Of a stretch of 49,513 nucleotides of DNA, positions 9,501-16,856 are shown in pieces; position 1 is the stretch's first letter; every line of letters begins with the position of its first letter. This DNA is from DAOUCP01 sp034432155 (lineage in GTDB: Bacteria > Chloroflexota > Anaerolineae > Epilineales > Epilineaceae). The DNA lies in assembly GCA_034432155.1 (NCBI GenBank), contig DAOUCP010000120.1, positions 1 to 49,513 on the forward strand, written 5' to 3'. The position numbers and the translations under genes are program-made. Below the pieces are notes generated by a model that worked only from the letters and a program-made list of their open reading frames with translations, was not told the DNA's origin and searched no databases.

Positions 9501-11226
9501 TGGCTGCCAGAGCCTCCGCCGCTTCGTTCCGGACCGCGGCGGACTGGCCCTCCAACAAGCTCACCAGTGGCGGCACGGCGCGCCCGCCCTGGAGGGCCAG
9601 AGCCCGCACCGCTGCGTCCCGGACGTGAGGGCTCGGAACCGTGAGCTGCCGCACCAACGGCTGGACGGTGCGGTCGCCGAAGGCCGCCAGAGCCTCGGAG
9701 GCAGCGGCTCGGGTGTCCGGGCTAGGGTCGCCCAGGGCGGTAAGCAGGGGGGCAATGGCGGCGGGATCGCCCAACCGGCCCAGCGCCTCCGCCGCTGCGC
9801 TGCGCACGGCAGCGGTAGGGTCCTCGAGGGCCGCCAGCGCCGGCGCGGCCAGCCCGGTGCGCCGCACCGTCTCTAGCTGCAGCAGGCTGGCCATGGCGAT
9901 GGCTGCCTGGCGGTCGGCCTCGCGACCGCGCTTGCCCATGGCCCCGAGAAGCTCGATCAGGGTTCGTTCCTGCAGGTCGTCCGCCGGGCTCGTGGCCTCG
10001 ACCAGCGCCAGCGCCGCCAGGCTGGCTTGGCCTTGGTCCAACAGGCCCGCCACCAGCGGGCGCGGATCGGTCATGTGGCCACTACCCAGCACGATCACTG
10101 GCTCCCACCAGCGGTCACCAGCGTGGTGCAAGAGGTCCGCGAGACTGGCCCGCCGGGCGGCGAAGTACGCCTGGACGGCGAGGTGGATGAACCGCACCTT
10201 GCTGGCCGAGAGCCACTCGAGCAGGCCGGAGGCGCGAAGTGCCGACGGCACACTCGAGGCCTCGCCAACGGTGGTCCTGGCGCTGTGCCAGGCCAGGGCC
10301 ACATCGGACCAGGTCTCGTGGTTGGCGTCATCGATCTGACGAATGAAGCCATCCACCACATCGAAGACCCGCAGCTGGCCCTGTCGCTCGCGGACCGCCG
10401 CTAGCCCAGCGGCCAGCCAGCCGGGACGTGAAACGAGGGAGCGCACCAGTGGTGAGCGCTCGACAACTTGCAGGAAGCCATCGACGGAAGCCGTGGGTAA
10501 CGAGCTCCAGCGCCCCAGAAGCGTCTCGACCTGGCCGGGCGGCACCCCGGCGATCATCAGGGCGGTGAATCCCCGGAACCACCGCCGATCGGCGACATCC
10601 CGAGCGGCAATGACATACCGACACTGCGGATAGTCCTGCACCAGCTCGGCGACTTGATCGGCGGCGCGGCGCCTGTCCTTCGCGCCGAGCTGGTCGAAGT
10701 CGTCGATGAGTACGACGGCGCGCCCGGCGGCCAGATGGGCATGCAGGAAATCGTCGGCGCCGTCGAAGCCGAAACTTGCCATGGCCGCCACCAACTGGCC
10801 TTCCAGGGACCCAGCCAGGGCGGAGGGCGTCAGCGCGTGATAGATCGGCAGGGGCGGCGGCCCAGCTTCGGAGAACAGAATGCGGCGACCCGCCAAGCGC
10901 ACGGCACGGGCCAGCTCGGCGGCGTGCGAGCGCAGCAGTGCGCTCTTGCCGGTGCCGGTGGGACCCACGATGAGCAATCGAGAGTCGTGCGAAAGTGCCT
11001 GCGGGAGGGTCAAGCCCGTGCCATCGTGGTTGTCCGGGCCCTCCTCGATCGGCAGCTCCTCCGACCACGGTTGCAGGCGGACGGGCGTGAAGCCGTCGCC
11101 CAGAGCGATGGTCCCCAGGCCCGGCCACAGCATGGTGCCTAGCCGTCGCTCCAGGGTCTCGAGGTAGGCGATGTAGGGCCGCCAGCGCGTGGTGACTTGC
11201 CAGCCCCAGCCGCCTGTCTGGCGCAT
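6544..11226 (-). CDS. Giant dual-NTPase protein: NACHT-like module, HEAT repeats, Ig-like domain, AAA module
   Basis: With a start at ATG 11226 this is a 1560-residue protein. Residues about 88-96 are Walker A GPTGTGKSA and about 170-180 Walker B VVLIDDFDQ, a NACHT/STAND-like NTPase. About 490-900 are tandem HEAT-type units (ALGRLGDPAAIAPLL-like, with VR and AAEAL words). A beta-rich segment resembling CARDB/Ig-like domains comes near 1090-1180. A second complete ATPase follows, with MFYGRQ, Walker A GERRTGKTS near 1217, VLMTDEFD, LIREP and GHPYFVQ. Two NTPase modules in one chain is unusual. The start is uncertain: the frame stays open to 11421, but the promoter at 11393-11421 excludes the longest form. 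ATG 11346 and TTG 11262 remain possible. No TM segment is seen. The role could be signalling, defence or regulation. Confidence 0.8.
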   Translation of the reverse strand: MRQTGGWGWQVTTRWRPYIAYLETLERRLGTMLWPGLGTIALGDGFTPVRLQPWSEELPIEEGPDNHDGTGLTLPQALSHDSRLLIVGPTGTGKSALLRSHAAELARAVRLAGRRILFSEAGPPPLPIYHALTPSALAGSLEGQLVAAMASFGFDGADDFLHAHLAAGRAVVLIDDFDQLGAKDRRRAADQVAELVQDYPQCRYVIAARDVADRRWFRGFTALMIAGVPPGQVETLLGRWSSLPTASVDGFLQVVERSPLVRSLVSRPGWLAAGLAAVRERQGQLRVFDVVDGFIRQIDDANHETWSDVALAWHSARTTVGEASSVPSALRASGLLEWLSASKVRFIHLAVQAYFAARRASLADLLHHAGDRWWEPVIVLGSGHMTDPRPLVAGLLDQGQASLAALALVEATSPADDLQERTLIELLGAMGKRGREADRQAAIAMASLLQLETVRRTGLAAPALAALEDPTAAVRSAAAEALGRLGDPAAIAPLLTALGDPSPDTRAAASEALAAFGDRTVQPLVRQLTVPSPHVRDAAVRALALQGGRAVPPLVSLLEGQSAAVRNEAAEALAAIGAPAVPALIAVLVSSPLEAGRPSPQVVAASDALRRIGRPAVEALLPVYAEANPTIRRLVVDILLAIGPPAVEALGKIVANADHSHASTAAAMLGELAPLGQAAAPYLAAAMNDPRYEVRWETRRSLRRLGAAATDSLVAALDGPDPEVRWQAAQILLELPEPPTERLTTVLAEALALSDVHARRRAVRALGSLSGAKVQALLERAVDDPDPLVRRLAAAQLGRTDRAAAGVLVRRWREETEPEVALAILQALAELDTEAAIGTLVDALASDDARLRQAAVELLIEIGEPAVVPLIEALNRRPADLDLEAALKVLDRAGMQLRAGGRSPAMLARVYHRMVVESLDLDELVYLATTIEWWPYALELHRTFATARQFLEYNSLGGIGSAESALTWIDTIDQWLRPATQRALRQLRLISQAVQYYNRGASRRAKEKGLLAAADRLNALRSMINELGEPHGRVFAQVEDHWSQLVNHAIRELQGKAELDLDMRTEHVRIQETPTAVVLVFELVNRGEGLASNVQMSLQVEGNALRLESAPTHYLPPLGQGDAIRAEFTVRRAGAGTVPITVEVRYDDPQREGQTRSFVRQVRFFVEEAEYREIGSSPYIAGPPVKTPEMFYGRQPIFTWIQENLSGTYQDNVLVLYGERRTGKTSVLYQLHYHLPDTYAFVLIDLQSIAYALGSTGDLLYAMARKAASGLRRLGFDLEPPQREAYDEHPIETFEILGERIGQLATAMNRRAVLMTDEFDLLIEAVDSGRVSPYVFDCIRGLMQHQEGLSFIFAGAHRLSSMLKNPQSILFNTALRRKVSFLDRSDAERLIREPVADVLFYDELAVEKILRVTAGHPYFVQYICHEIVNMARRERKNFVALRDVDRALQTTVQETTGIIRHAYMSLSQGEQIVLAAIARITDDGRPYVGLEDIGETLRQDDINLSKRDLFETLRHLVERDFVTERGGESAGRQYRFTMELVRVWLEQNDEYRRLVEELHP

Positions 11227-11392
11227 TCGACGGCGAACGCCGGCGGCGAGCGGTATGGCCAAGGACTCGCTATTCCTTCCCCGGACGAGTGGACAAGCTC
11301 CGAAGTCTGACTGTGGCGCTCGGCTGTGCCGTGCGCCCTCCTGCATGCCAGCGGTTGACGCCACATCTACGATGTGCGACCATACCAGACCA

Positions 11393-11421
11393 ATGATACC
11401 GGCCGGGCAGCGGCGACGCAA
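11393..11421 (-). promoter_or_regulatory. Leftward sigma70-type promoter of the ATPase block
   Basis: On the minus strand a TTGCGT hexamer (11416-11421) is separated by exactly 17 bp from TATCAT (11393-11398), a five-of-six match to the -10 consensus. Transcription would begin near 11386, downstream of the left-most possible ATPase start, which argues for a start at 11346 or lower. Confidence 0.55.
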
Positions 11422-11444
11422 TCGGATGGCGCGCCAGCGGCATC

Positions 11445-11466
11445 GTCAGTGTTTTGTCAGCGTTCT
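11445..11466 (-). promoter_or_regulatory. Tandem 11-bp repeat, putative OmpR/PhoB-type operator
   Basis: On the plus strand two adjacent 11-mers, GTCAGTGTTTT and GTCAGCGTTCT, match at 9 of 11 positions. Read on the minus strand this gives CTGAC words 11 bp apart with an A-rich spacer, the layout of PhoB-type boxes. It lies 24 bp upstream of the leftward -35 element. Two genes of the controlled block encode OmpR-type winged helices, so autoregulation is a reasonable inference. Confidence 0.5.
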
Positions 11467-11682
11467 GTAAGACGCCGGTTAGAGCCGCGTCAAGCTGGCG
11501 TTGCAGCCGCCGTGCTACCATAGCCCTCGTGGCTGGACAGACCGCGTTCCAGCTCGGCCCCGCTTTAACATTTTAAGGTGTCCCGTGCGGTTTCGCGTGC
11601 TGCCTGTTCCCGACACGTGGCAGTGCCGAGACAGCCAGTGCGCGAACAGGGGGACAAGCCACAAGACGAGAGGTGCTCGCCC

Positions 11683-12666
11683 GTGAAAGTCCTGGTTGCC
11701 ACTCGAGATTTGGGTGTGTTCGATGCCCTACAGGGGCTCTCTGGCGTAGATGTGGAGAGTGCACTCTTCACCGGCCAGATCTATGAGGCGCTGCCACGTG
11801 CGCAACTGATCATCGTGGATTTCGATGATCTGGTTGAGCACCCATACAGCGTCGGTATGCTCCGCGGCCTGTTGGCGGAGAGCGATGTGCCGTTCGTCTC
11901 CAGCGAGGAGTTCCTGGCCGAGCCAGATGCCTGGCTCACGGAAGCTCGCCGGGCGGGTGGCGAAGCCACGGCGTTGCCGACGAAGCGCACCGTGGCGTTC
12001 GTGTCTTATTCGGGCGGAGTGGGCAAGACCGTCCTGGCGATGGACACAGCGGTCCACTTCGCGCGCCGGGCCAAGCTGCCGGTGTGCTTGCTGGAGTTTG
12101 CCTACGGGGAGTCTGCCGTTCAGGCGCTCGTGGGCCAAAACGCGCCGGCGCTGTTCGAGCTCGCCACCCAGCCGGACGTCGAGCCACTGGTCTGGCAAGG
12201 CGTGACCTTGGTGCCGATGGACTACGACAACAGCCGCGACCTGTCCATTCAGCTTCTCGGCAAGTACCTAAAGGATGTCATCCGCGAGCATGTTCTGACA
12301 GTCATCGACGCGCATTGGCCACACGCCCTGATCGGTGCCGTCCGCGACGACATTGATCGCTGGTATGTGGTGGCGACACCGCGCCCCGATGCGGTGGAGA
12401 ACGCCGTCAAGCTGTCCGCCGAGCTGGGACCCAAGGCCAGCATTCTCATGAACCAAAAGGGCGGGTTGGTCGATTCGCTGGCCCTGTCCGGGATCGAACG
12501 GGCAGTGGAGTTGCCCGTCGTCAAGGAGGCCGATCGCTGGACCGGCAACCTCGGCAAGCGTGTTCTACTTCACACGTATGGCGAGGGCACGTGGGGCCGC
12601 TACGAGCCCAAGGCACTATTCTCCGGTTTCCAACTGCGCAGGCCGCGCGCCAAGGCGACTGCGTGA
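11683..12666 (+). CDS. tadZ: TadZ/CpaE-like pilus assembly ATPase
   Basis: This 327-residue protein has an N-terminal receiver-like domain (about 1-90) and a MinD/ParA-type ATPase domain. TadZ/CpaE proteins mark the cell position where the Tad secretion machine assembles. The P-loop reads SGGVGKTV near 110-117, so the signature lysine of the deviant Walker A is Ser while the second lysine is kept. The GTG start at 11683 has GAGAGG 9 bases upstream. The frame extends upstream to 11578 but that part is low-complexity. It is the first gene of the rightward Tad block, 34 bp before the CpaB-like gene. The identification rests on fold and position. Confidence 0.8.
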   Translation: MKVLVATRDLGVFDALQGLSGVDVESALFTGQIYEALPRAQLIIVDFDDLVEHPYSVGMLRGLLAESDVPFVSSEEFLAEPDAWLTEARRAGGEATALPTKRTVAFVSYSGGVGKTVLAMDTAVHFARRAKLPVCLLEFAYGESAVQALVGQNAPALFELATQPDVEPLVWQGVTLVPMDYDNSRDLSIQLLGKYLKDVIREHVLTVIDAHWPHALIGAVRDDIDRWYVVATPRPDAVENAVKLSAELGPKASILMNQKGGLVDSLALSGIERAVELPVVKEADRWTGNLGKRVLLHTYGEGTWGRYEPKALFSGFQLRRPRAKATA

Positions 12667-12700
12667 CGGGTGAGCTGACCCAGAAAGAGCATGAGGAAGC

Positions 12701-13537
12701 ATGAACGCACGATCGATTGGCCTAATTGGGGCTGTCGCCCTGTTGGGAGTGGGACTGGTGATGACACTGCTTCAGCAACTGAAGCCACCGCCAGCGCCAG
12801 CTCGTATCGATACCGCCGTGGCGGCGACACAGATTGAGCCGTACGTCTTGGTGACTGAGTCCATGGTGCGGGCCGGCGAACGGGTCCGCGAGTCCTATGC
12901 TTCGCAGCATGCGATTTGGCCGGCGAACGAAGTGATCGGCAAGATCACGACCAAGCGCATCAAGCCCGGCGAGACGTTCACGAGCGAGAACCTGCAGCGG
13001 ATCGAGGATTTCCGATGGGTCGAGGATTTCAACCTTGAGCTGGTGTCGTTCTCAGCGTCCGTGGATCGACTGCTCGGAGGTGACCTGCGACCTGGCCACC
13101 TTATCAACCTGTATGGTTTCACCCAGGCTGGCGCCGAAGAGAGCATCACCCAGCTCATCGAGCCACGGCTGTGGGTGGTGCGCGTGTCGTCGAGCGGCCA
13201 GCCGGTGAGCGAGGCGACGCCGGTGTACAACCCTGATACGGGGCGCATGGAGTATGCCGGCGGGGGTACGGATCGGCCGGCGACCCTCATTACCGTGGCC
13301 ACAACGCCTGACAAGGCCTTCAAGATCATCGACGCGCTGGGCGCCAAGCGGATGACCGCTTGGGTGACCTTGGCAGCGAACCAGAGCGCGGGCGCGGTGC
13401 TGGCCACGCCGGTGGCCGTCGCGCCGACGGCCACGCCGGGATTGCCGCCCGACCTGGCGCTCACCGCGACAGCCATTGCGATCTTGAGCCAGGCTACCCA
13501 GCCGGCGGCGCGTGTAAGCACGGGTGGCGGGAGGTAA
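12701..13537 (+). CDS. cpaB: CpaB/RcpC-like Tad pilus assembly protein with SAF domain
   Basis: This 278-residue protein begins with a membrane helix (about 6-25), then has an SAF-like domain with residues such as IEPYVLVTESMV and KPGETFTSENL, followed by a beta-rich domain. CpaB/RcpC proteins work outside the membrane in the Tad apparatus. The C-terminal tail is rich in Ala, Thr and Pro, which is common in Chloroflexota extracytoplasmic proteins. GAGGA sits just before the ATG. The stop codon TAA lies inside the ribosome-binding site of the next gene. In a cell without an outer-membrane secretin its partner must differ from the proteobacterial one (inference). Confidence 0.82.
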   Translation: MNARSIGLIGAVALLGVGLVMTLLQQLKPPPAPARIDTAVAATQIEPYVLVTESMVRAGERVRESYASQHAIWPANEVIGKITTKRIKPGETFTSENLQRIEDFRWVEDFNLELVSFSASVDRLLGGDLRPGHLINLYGFTQAGAEESITQLIEPRLWVVRVSSSGQPVSEATPVYNPDTGRMEYAGGGTDRPATLITVATTPDKAFKIIDALGAKRMTAWVTLAANQSAGAVLATPVAVAPTATPGLPPDLALTATAIAILSQATQPAARVSTGGGR

Positions 13538-13540
13538 GGC

Positions 13541-14749
13541 ATGAGCCCTGTTCAGCGTTACGACTACAACGAGCTGGTCAAGAAGGTCCAGGACTACGCC
13601 GTAGAGCGGGAGATTCCGGTTCCGCGCTGGCGGCGCAAGATCAATCCCGAAGAAGAACTGGCATTCCATGCCAACGTTCTTCGGGCCATGAAGGAGCTGG
13701 GCTTTCAGATTGCCGAGGAGGACCGGCAGGCGGTCGCTCGCGAGGTGGCCAACCGGATCACCGGGATGGGCGTTCTGCAGCCCTATCTCGAGCAAGAGGG
13801 CATCGAGGAGATCATCGTCCGCAACGGCTTCGTGCAGATTGAGCGCGACGGTCAGATCCACGATGTCGGCGAGCTGGCGCCGGACGTCTATTTCTATCGG
13901 CTGACGCGGCGTATCGCCGACCTGGAGGGCAAGGAGCTGGGTGCCGAGGATCCGCAGATCAAGCTTGGCTTGCCCGATGGCAGTCGTTTCACGGCCGCGA
14001 TCCCACCGCTCTCGCGCGAGGGCACGGCCATCAACATCCGTCGTTTCAGTCGCAAGAAGTTGACCTTCGAGGACTTGATCGAGCGCGACGCTCTCGACGA
14101 GGAGACCGCGGAGTTCCTCAAGGAGACCTCGCGGGCCATGGACAAGAGCGTGATCTTCAGCGGTCGACCCGGTGCGGGCAAGACGACTTGGCTCAACGCC
14201 TTCACCCAGTACTTGCCGCGCCACTGCCAGCTGTCGTTGGTGGAGACCTTTCAGGAAGTTCAGCCACAGCTGCCCCACTTCAACCACCTGGTGGTCGAGG
14301 AGGGCCTGGGTGAAGTCGGCCGCATCGTGAACGTCGTGATCCTCCGTATGCGCCCTGACGTGCTGATCATTGGCGAGACGGTCTCGGAGGAAGCGATCGA
14401 GTTCATCATGGGGCTGAACCTGGGAATCACGGCCCACACCACGACCCACGCGCACTCCGCGCGTCTGGCGCTTACGCGGTTGGAGACGCTGTCGCGTGGT
14501 TCGGGCATTCCGCTCGAGGAGCGGCGCGAGATCATCGGCTCGGGCCTCGGAATGGCGCTGCACATTCACAAGGGTTACGATCCCGACACCCAGACGTACC
14601 GGCGCCGCATGCGCGAGGTGATTGCAGTCAACGGCGTTGTCCGCTCGGGCGACGGCGTGCAGTACGATCTTGAGGTGGTGAAGGAGTGGGATCCCCGACG
14701 GAAGGCGTGGACGCCGTTGCGGGAGCCGAAGGCGTGGCGCGAGGTGTGA
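13541..14749 (+). CDS. tadA: Tad pilus assembly ATPase, CpaF/TadA family
   Basis: This 402-residue GspE-family hexameric ATPase powers pilin polymerisation at the cytoplasmic side of the membrane. Walker A GRPGAGKTT is at 208-216. The acidic box VETFQEV, the Walker B strand PDVLIIGET (272-280) and the histidine-rich TAHTTTHAHS (298-307) follow in family order. The N-terminal helical region (1-120) is typical of CpaF. The start has GGAGG 6 bases upstream and only 3 bp separate it from cpaB. The usual GEVRGxEA sequence is GETVSEEA here. Identification is firm. Confidence 0.92.
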   Translation: MSPVQRYDYNELVKKVQDYAVEREIPVPRWRRKINPEEELAFHANVLRAMKELGFQIAEEDRQAVAREVANRITGMGVLQPYLEQEGIEEIIVRNGFVQIERDGQIHDVGELAPDVYFYRLTRRIADLEGKELGAEDPQIKLGLPDGSRFTAAIPPLSREGTAINIRRFSRKKLTFEDLIERDALDEETAEFLKETSRAMDKSVIFSGRPGAGKTTWLNAFTQYLPRHCQLSLVETFQEVQPQLPHFNHLVVEEGLGEVGRIVNVVILRMRPDVLIIGETVSEEAIEFIMGLNLGITAHTTTHAHSARLALTRLETLSRGSGIPLEERREIIGSGLGMALHIHKGYDPDTQTYRRRMREVIAVNGVVRSGDGVQYDLEVVKEWDPRRKAWTPLREPKAWREV

Positions 14750-14783
14750 CGCCGCTGCGCTGGCCAGACGGACGGGAGGCTCG

Positions 14784-15665
14784 ATGAACGGCTTTACCAT
14801 GATGCTGCTGGGCGGCGTGGCGCTAGCGGCATATCTCGGCTACGACATGCTTCGCTACCGCATGCGCGTTCGGTCGCGGCGCGAGGGCAGGACGTTGGGT
14901 CCGAAGACCAAGATCAAGCTGCAGCCTCGGACCTATGTGCTGGTGCTGTTCGTCGTCATTCTGGCGTTGCTCTTTGCCCGTGGCATCCAGCGGCCGGTGG
15001 GCGGCGCCGAGTCCGATGTCTTCGAAACGCATCGGTCGCTGTGGGTGGCGATCTACGTGCTCATTGTCGGCTTCTGGTGGATCTTCTACCAGGCCGGCAA
15101 GGCGGCTGTCAGCGAACGCCTGGTGATCAACGACCAGTGCTCTGAGCTCGTGAATGCCTTCCGGAGCGTCTATCGCATCCGGCCCACCGTCTTCAGTGCG
15201 CTTGAAGAGGCCAACAAGAAGATTGGGCCACCGGTCGGTACCGCGGCGGCGCACGCCGTCACGACCTTCTACGTGACGGCCATTCCGCACCGAGCGTTCG
15301 ACGAACTGCGGGAGCGCATCAAGAACCCGTACATGGAGCAGTTCGTGTACATCTTGGAGCGCGGTGAGGATGCCAAGCACGAGGACATCATGACGGCCCT
15401 CTCGGGCTTGCAGGACCGGCTGCGCCGCGCGCGCGAGCTGCGTGACCATTCCGAAGTCAATATGACCGTGATCAACGGTCAGACCCGCATCATCCAGTTG
15501 ATCGCGATCACGCTGGTGACGGTCGTTGCCCTCGTCCCGCAGCTCCGGGTCGCTTACGAGGGGCCGATCGGCCAGATCCTGTTCATGATCATTGCCTCCA
15601 TCGGGGTCGCGACGAGTTACTTCATGGACAAGCGGGCGACAGCGTTGAAAGAGAGGGTGCTCTGA
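14784..15665 (+). CDS. tadB: TadB-like inner-membrane platform protein
   Basis: This 293-residue integral membrane protein has hydrophobic segments near 5-22, 50-66 and 87-107 and two more near the C-terminus, around a cytoplasmic helical T2SSF-type domain. TadB and TadC form the platform that couples the ATPase to the growing pilus. GGGAGG lies upstream of the ATG. Its stop overlaps the start of tadC by one base (TGATG), so the two are probably made in equal amounts. Assignment rests on topology, the T2SSF-like core and position directly after tadA. Confidence 0.85.
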   Translation: MNGFTMMLLGGVALAAYLGYDMLRYRMRVRSRREGRTLGPKTKIKLQPRTYVLVLFVVILALLFARGIQRPVGGAESDVFETHRSLWVAIYVLIVGFWWIFYQAGKAAVSERLVINDQCSELVNAFRSVYRIRPTVFSALEEANKKIGPPVGTAAAHAVTTFYVTAIPHRAFDELRERIKNPYMEQFVYILERGEDAKHEDIMTALSGLQDRLRRARELRDHSEVNMTVINGQTRIIQLIAITLVTVVALVPQLRVAYEGPIGQILFMIIASIGVATSYFMDKRATALKERVL

Positions 15666-16297
15666 TGCCGACCTTGCTTCTCTTGCTGGCCCTGATTCTG
15701 GTTGGGGTGTTCGTCGTCGCTTCGGCATGGGGGCAGATCTGGCGGATCCAGCGGCGGCGGCGAATGGCGCGTTGGCAGAAGTACCACCCCAGGAACTTGA
15801 CGCGCCGGCTGCGTCGGCAAGCCGCCCAGACGGTGGACCTGCCGACGATTCGGGACTTCATCCTCACCCTGCAGCTGTCTCTCTCCCTGGCCGAGACGCT
15901 GGCCGGCGCGCTGCAACAGGCGTCGCGACAGTTTGGCCAGCGGGGCGCCTTCGGGCAGCGACTGCAGAAGCGCGTTCGAAGCCAGCTCCAGGTGGAGCCG
16001 GAGCAGGTCATTCGGGCGCTGGCCGAGGACTTCCAGTCAAAGCATCTGACCGACCTAGCGGACCGCCTCGACCTGGCGCATGAAGGCGGACTCACGTACA
16101 GTGAAGCCGTGGCTGCCTCGCTGGAGGACGTCGAGGAAGAAATTCGAATCGCCGTGGAGAAAGACATCGAGCGCGCGCCAGTGATGCTTACGATTCCGAT
16201 GATCATTGGCGTCTTCTTCTCGGCGCTGGCCCTTCTGGGCTATCCGCTCGTGCTCATGATGTTCCGCAACGTAACGCAGTCGAGCACGGCGCAGTAG
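15665..16297 (+). CDS. tadC: TadC-like inner-membrane platform protein
   Basis: This 210-residue protein has one N-terminal membrane helix (about 3-24), a central T2SSF-like helical region (about 60-165) and a C-terminal membrane helix (about 180-200). It is shorter than most TadC proteins, which run nearer 300 residues, so it may be a reduced form. It overlaps the tadB stop by one base. It is the last gene before the pilin promoter. Confidence 0.82.
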   Translation: MPTLLLLLALILVGVFVVASAWGQIWRIQRRRRMARWQKYHPRNLTRRLRRQAAQTVDLPTIRDFILTLQLSLSLAETLAGALQQASRQFGQRGAFGQRLQKRVRSQLQVEPEQVIRALAEDFQSKHLTDLADRLDLAHEGGLTYSEAVAASLEDVEEEIRIAVEKDIERAPVMLTIPMIIGVFFSALALLGYPLVLMMFRNVTQSSTAQ

Positions 16298-16381
16298 GCA
16301 GGTGCGGCGAGGTGCGGTGCGGAAGACCTGACGCCACCCAGACAAGGAACGGCCGGCTGGCTGGCACTTCGCTGCCGCGTC

Positions 16382-16410
16382 TTGCACGCGCCGGCGTGAC
16401 GTGCTATAAT
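16382..16410 (+). promoter_or_regulatory. Near-consensus sigma70 promoter for the first Flp pilin
   Basis: TTGCAC (16382-16387), a 17-bp spacer and a perfect TATAAT (16405-16410) precede the pilin start by 47 bp. An excellent ribosome-binding site (GGAGG, 6 bases before ATG) follows. This would give the major pilin its own strong transcript in addition to read-through from tadC. Confidence 0.8.
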
Positions 16411-16456
16411 GCATGCCGTAGGACCATGTCCCTCATCATCACACAGGAGGTTCACC

Positions 16457-16714
16457 ATGATCAGCACTCTTAATCGGTTCTGGAAGGATGAGAGCGGTCC
16501 CGAGCTCGTCGAGTGGGCAGTCGTGACCATCATCCTCCTGGTGGCGGCAGTCGTCTTGTACGTCGCCGTGGGTAAGGCGCTCGGAAGCGTTCTGTGCTCA
16601 ATCTATTGCTGGATCGCATCCGTGCGCGACTCCGATTCGCAGGCCGACATCAACCGCGGCATGTGCAACGGGGCCACGTACAAGGACTGTGAGACGAAGC
16701 AGGGCGAGAAGTAA
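16457..16714 (+). CDS. flp: Flp-type pilin with cysteine-bearing C-terminal extension
   Basis: This 85-residue prepilin has a short basic leader, a processing site Gly14 followed by PELVEW (Glu at mature position 5, as type IVb prepilin peptidases require) and a hydrophobic helix at about 19-43. Flp pilins are usually about 50-65 residues and lack cysteines. This one adds a hydrophilic tail with Cys47, Cys51, Cys70 and Cys78, which could form two disulfides. The start at 16457 has GGAGG 6 bases upstream. Strong promoter, strong ribosome-binding site and following hairpin suggest it is the major pilin. Confidence 0.85.
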   Translation: MISTLNRFWKDESGPELVEWAVVTIILLVAAVVLYVAVGKALGSVLCSIYCWIASVRDSDSQADINRGMCNGATYKDCETKQGEK

Positions 16715-16752
16715 ACGCCGCCGTCTGGCTGCCACAAGAGCAGTAGTCCGTC

Positions 16753-16782
16753 CGGGCAGGGTGCCGTCTGGTGCCCTGCCCG
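16753..16782 (+). terminator. Strong hairpin after the first pilin gene
   Basis: A perfect 9-bp GC-rich stem (CGGGCAGGG with CCCTGCCCG) can extend by four inner pairs, two of them G-T, around a GTCT loop. No T-run follows, so it is more likely an mRNA-stabilising or attenuating structure than a simple intrinsic terminator. Confidence 0.55.
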
Positions 16783-16856
16783 AACTACATCCGAGCTCGG
16801 CGGGCGGCAGCGTGTCCCCGTCGCGGACGTGGCGGGGGGGACAAAGTGGAGGTACG

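Larger units (their letters stand above)
11227..11682. promoter_or_regulatory. Divergent control region between the ATPase block and the Tad locus
   Basis: This 456-bp region carries a leftward promoter (11393-11421) and an 11-bp tandem repeat (11445-11466). An A/T-rich island at 11564-11576, striking in this GC-rich DNA, may contain the -10 of the Tad promoter, although no good -35 element is seen at the right distance. The ribosome-binding site of tadZ ends the region. Part of it may encode the N-terminus of the leftward ATPase if an upstream start is used. Confidence 0.5.

Noticed and set aside
13052..14800. 582-codon leftward frame opposite cpaB and tadA
   Set aside because: It mirrors tadA codon by codon, is rich in His, Arg and Asp as antisense frames are, and lacks a ribosome-binding site.
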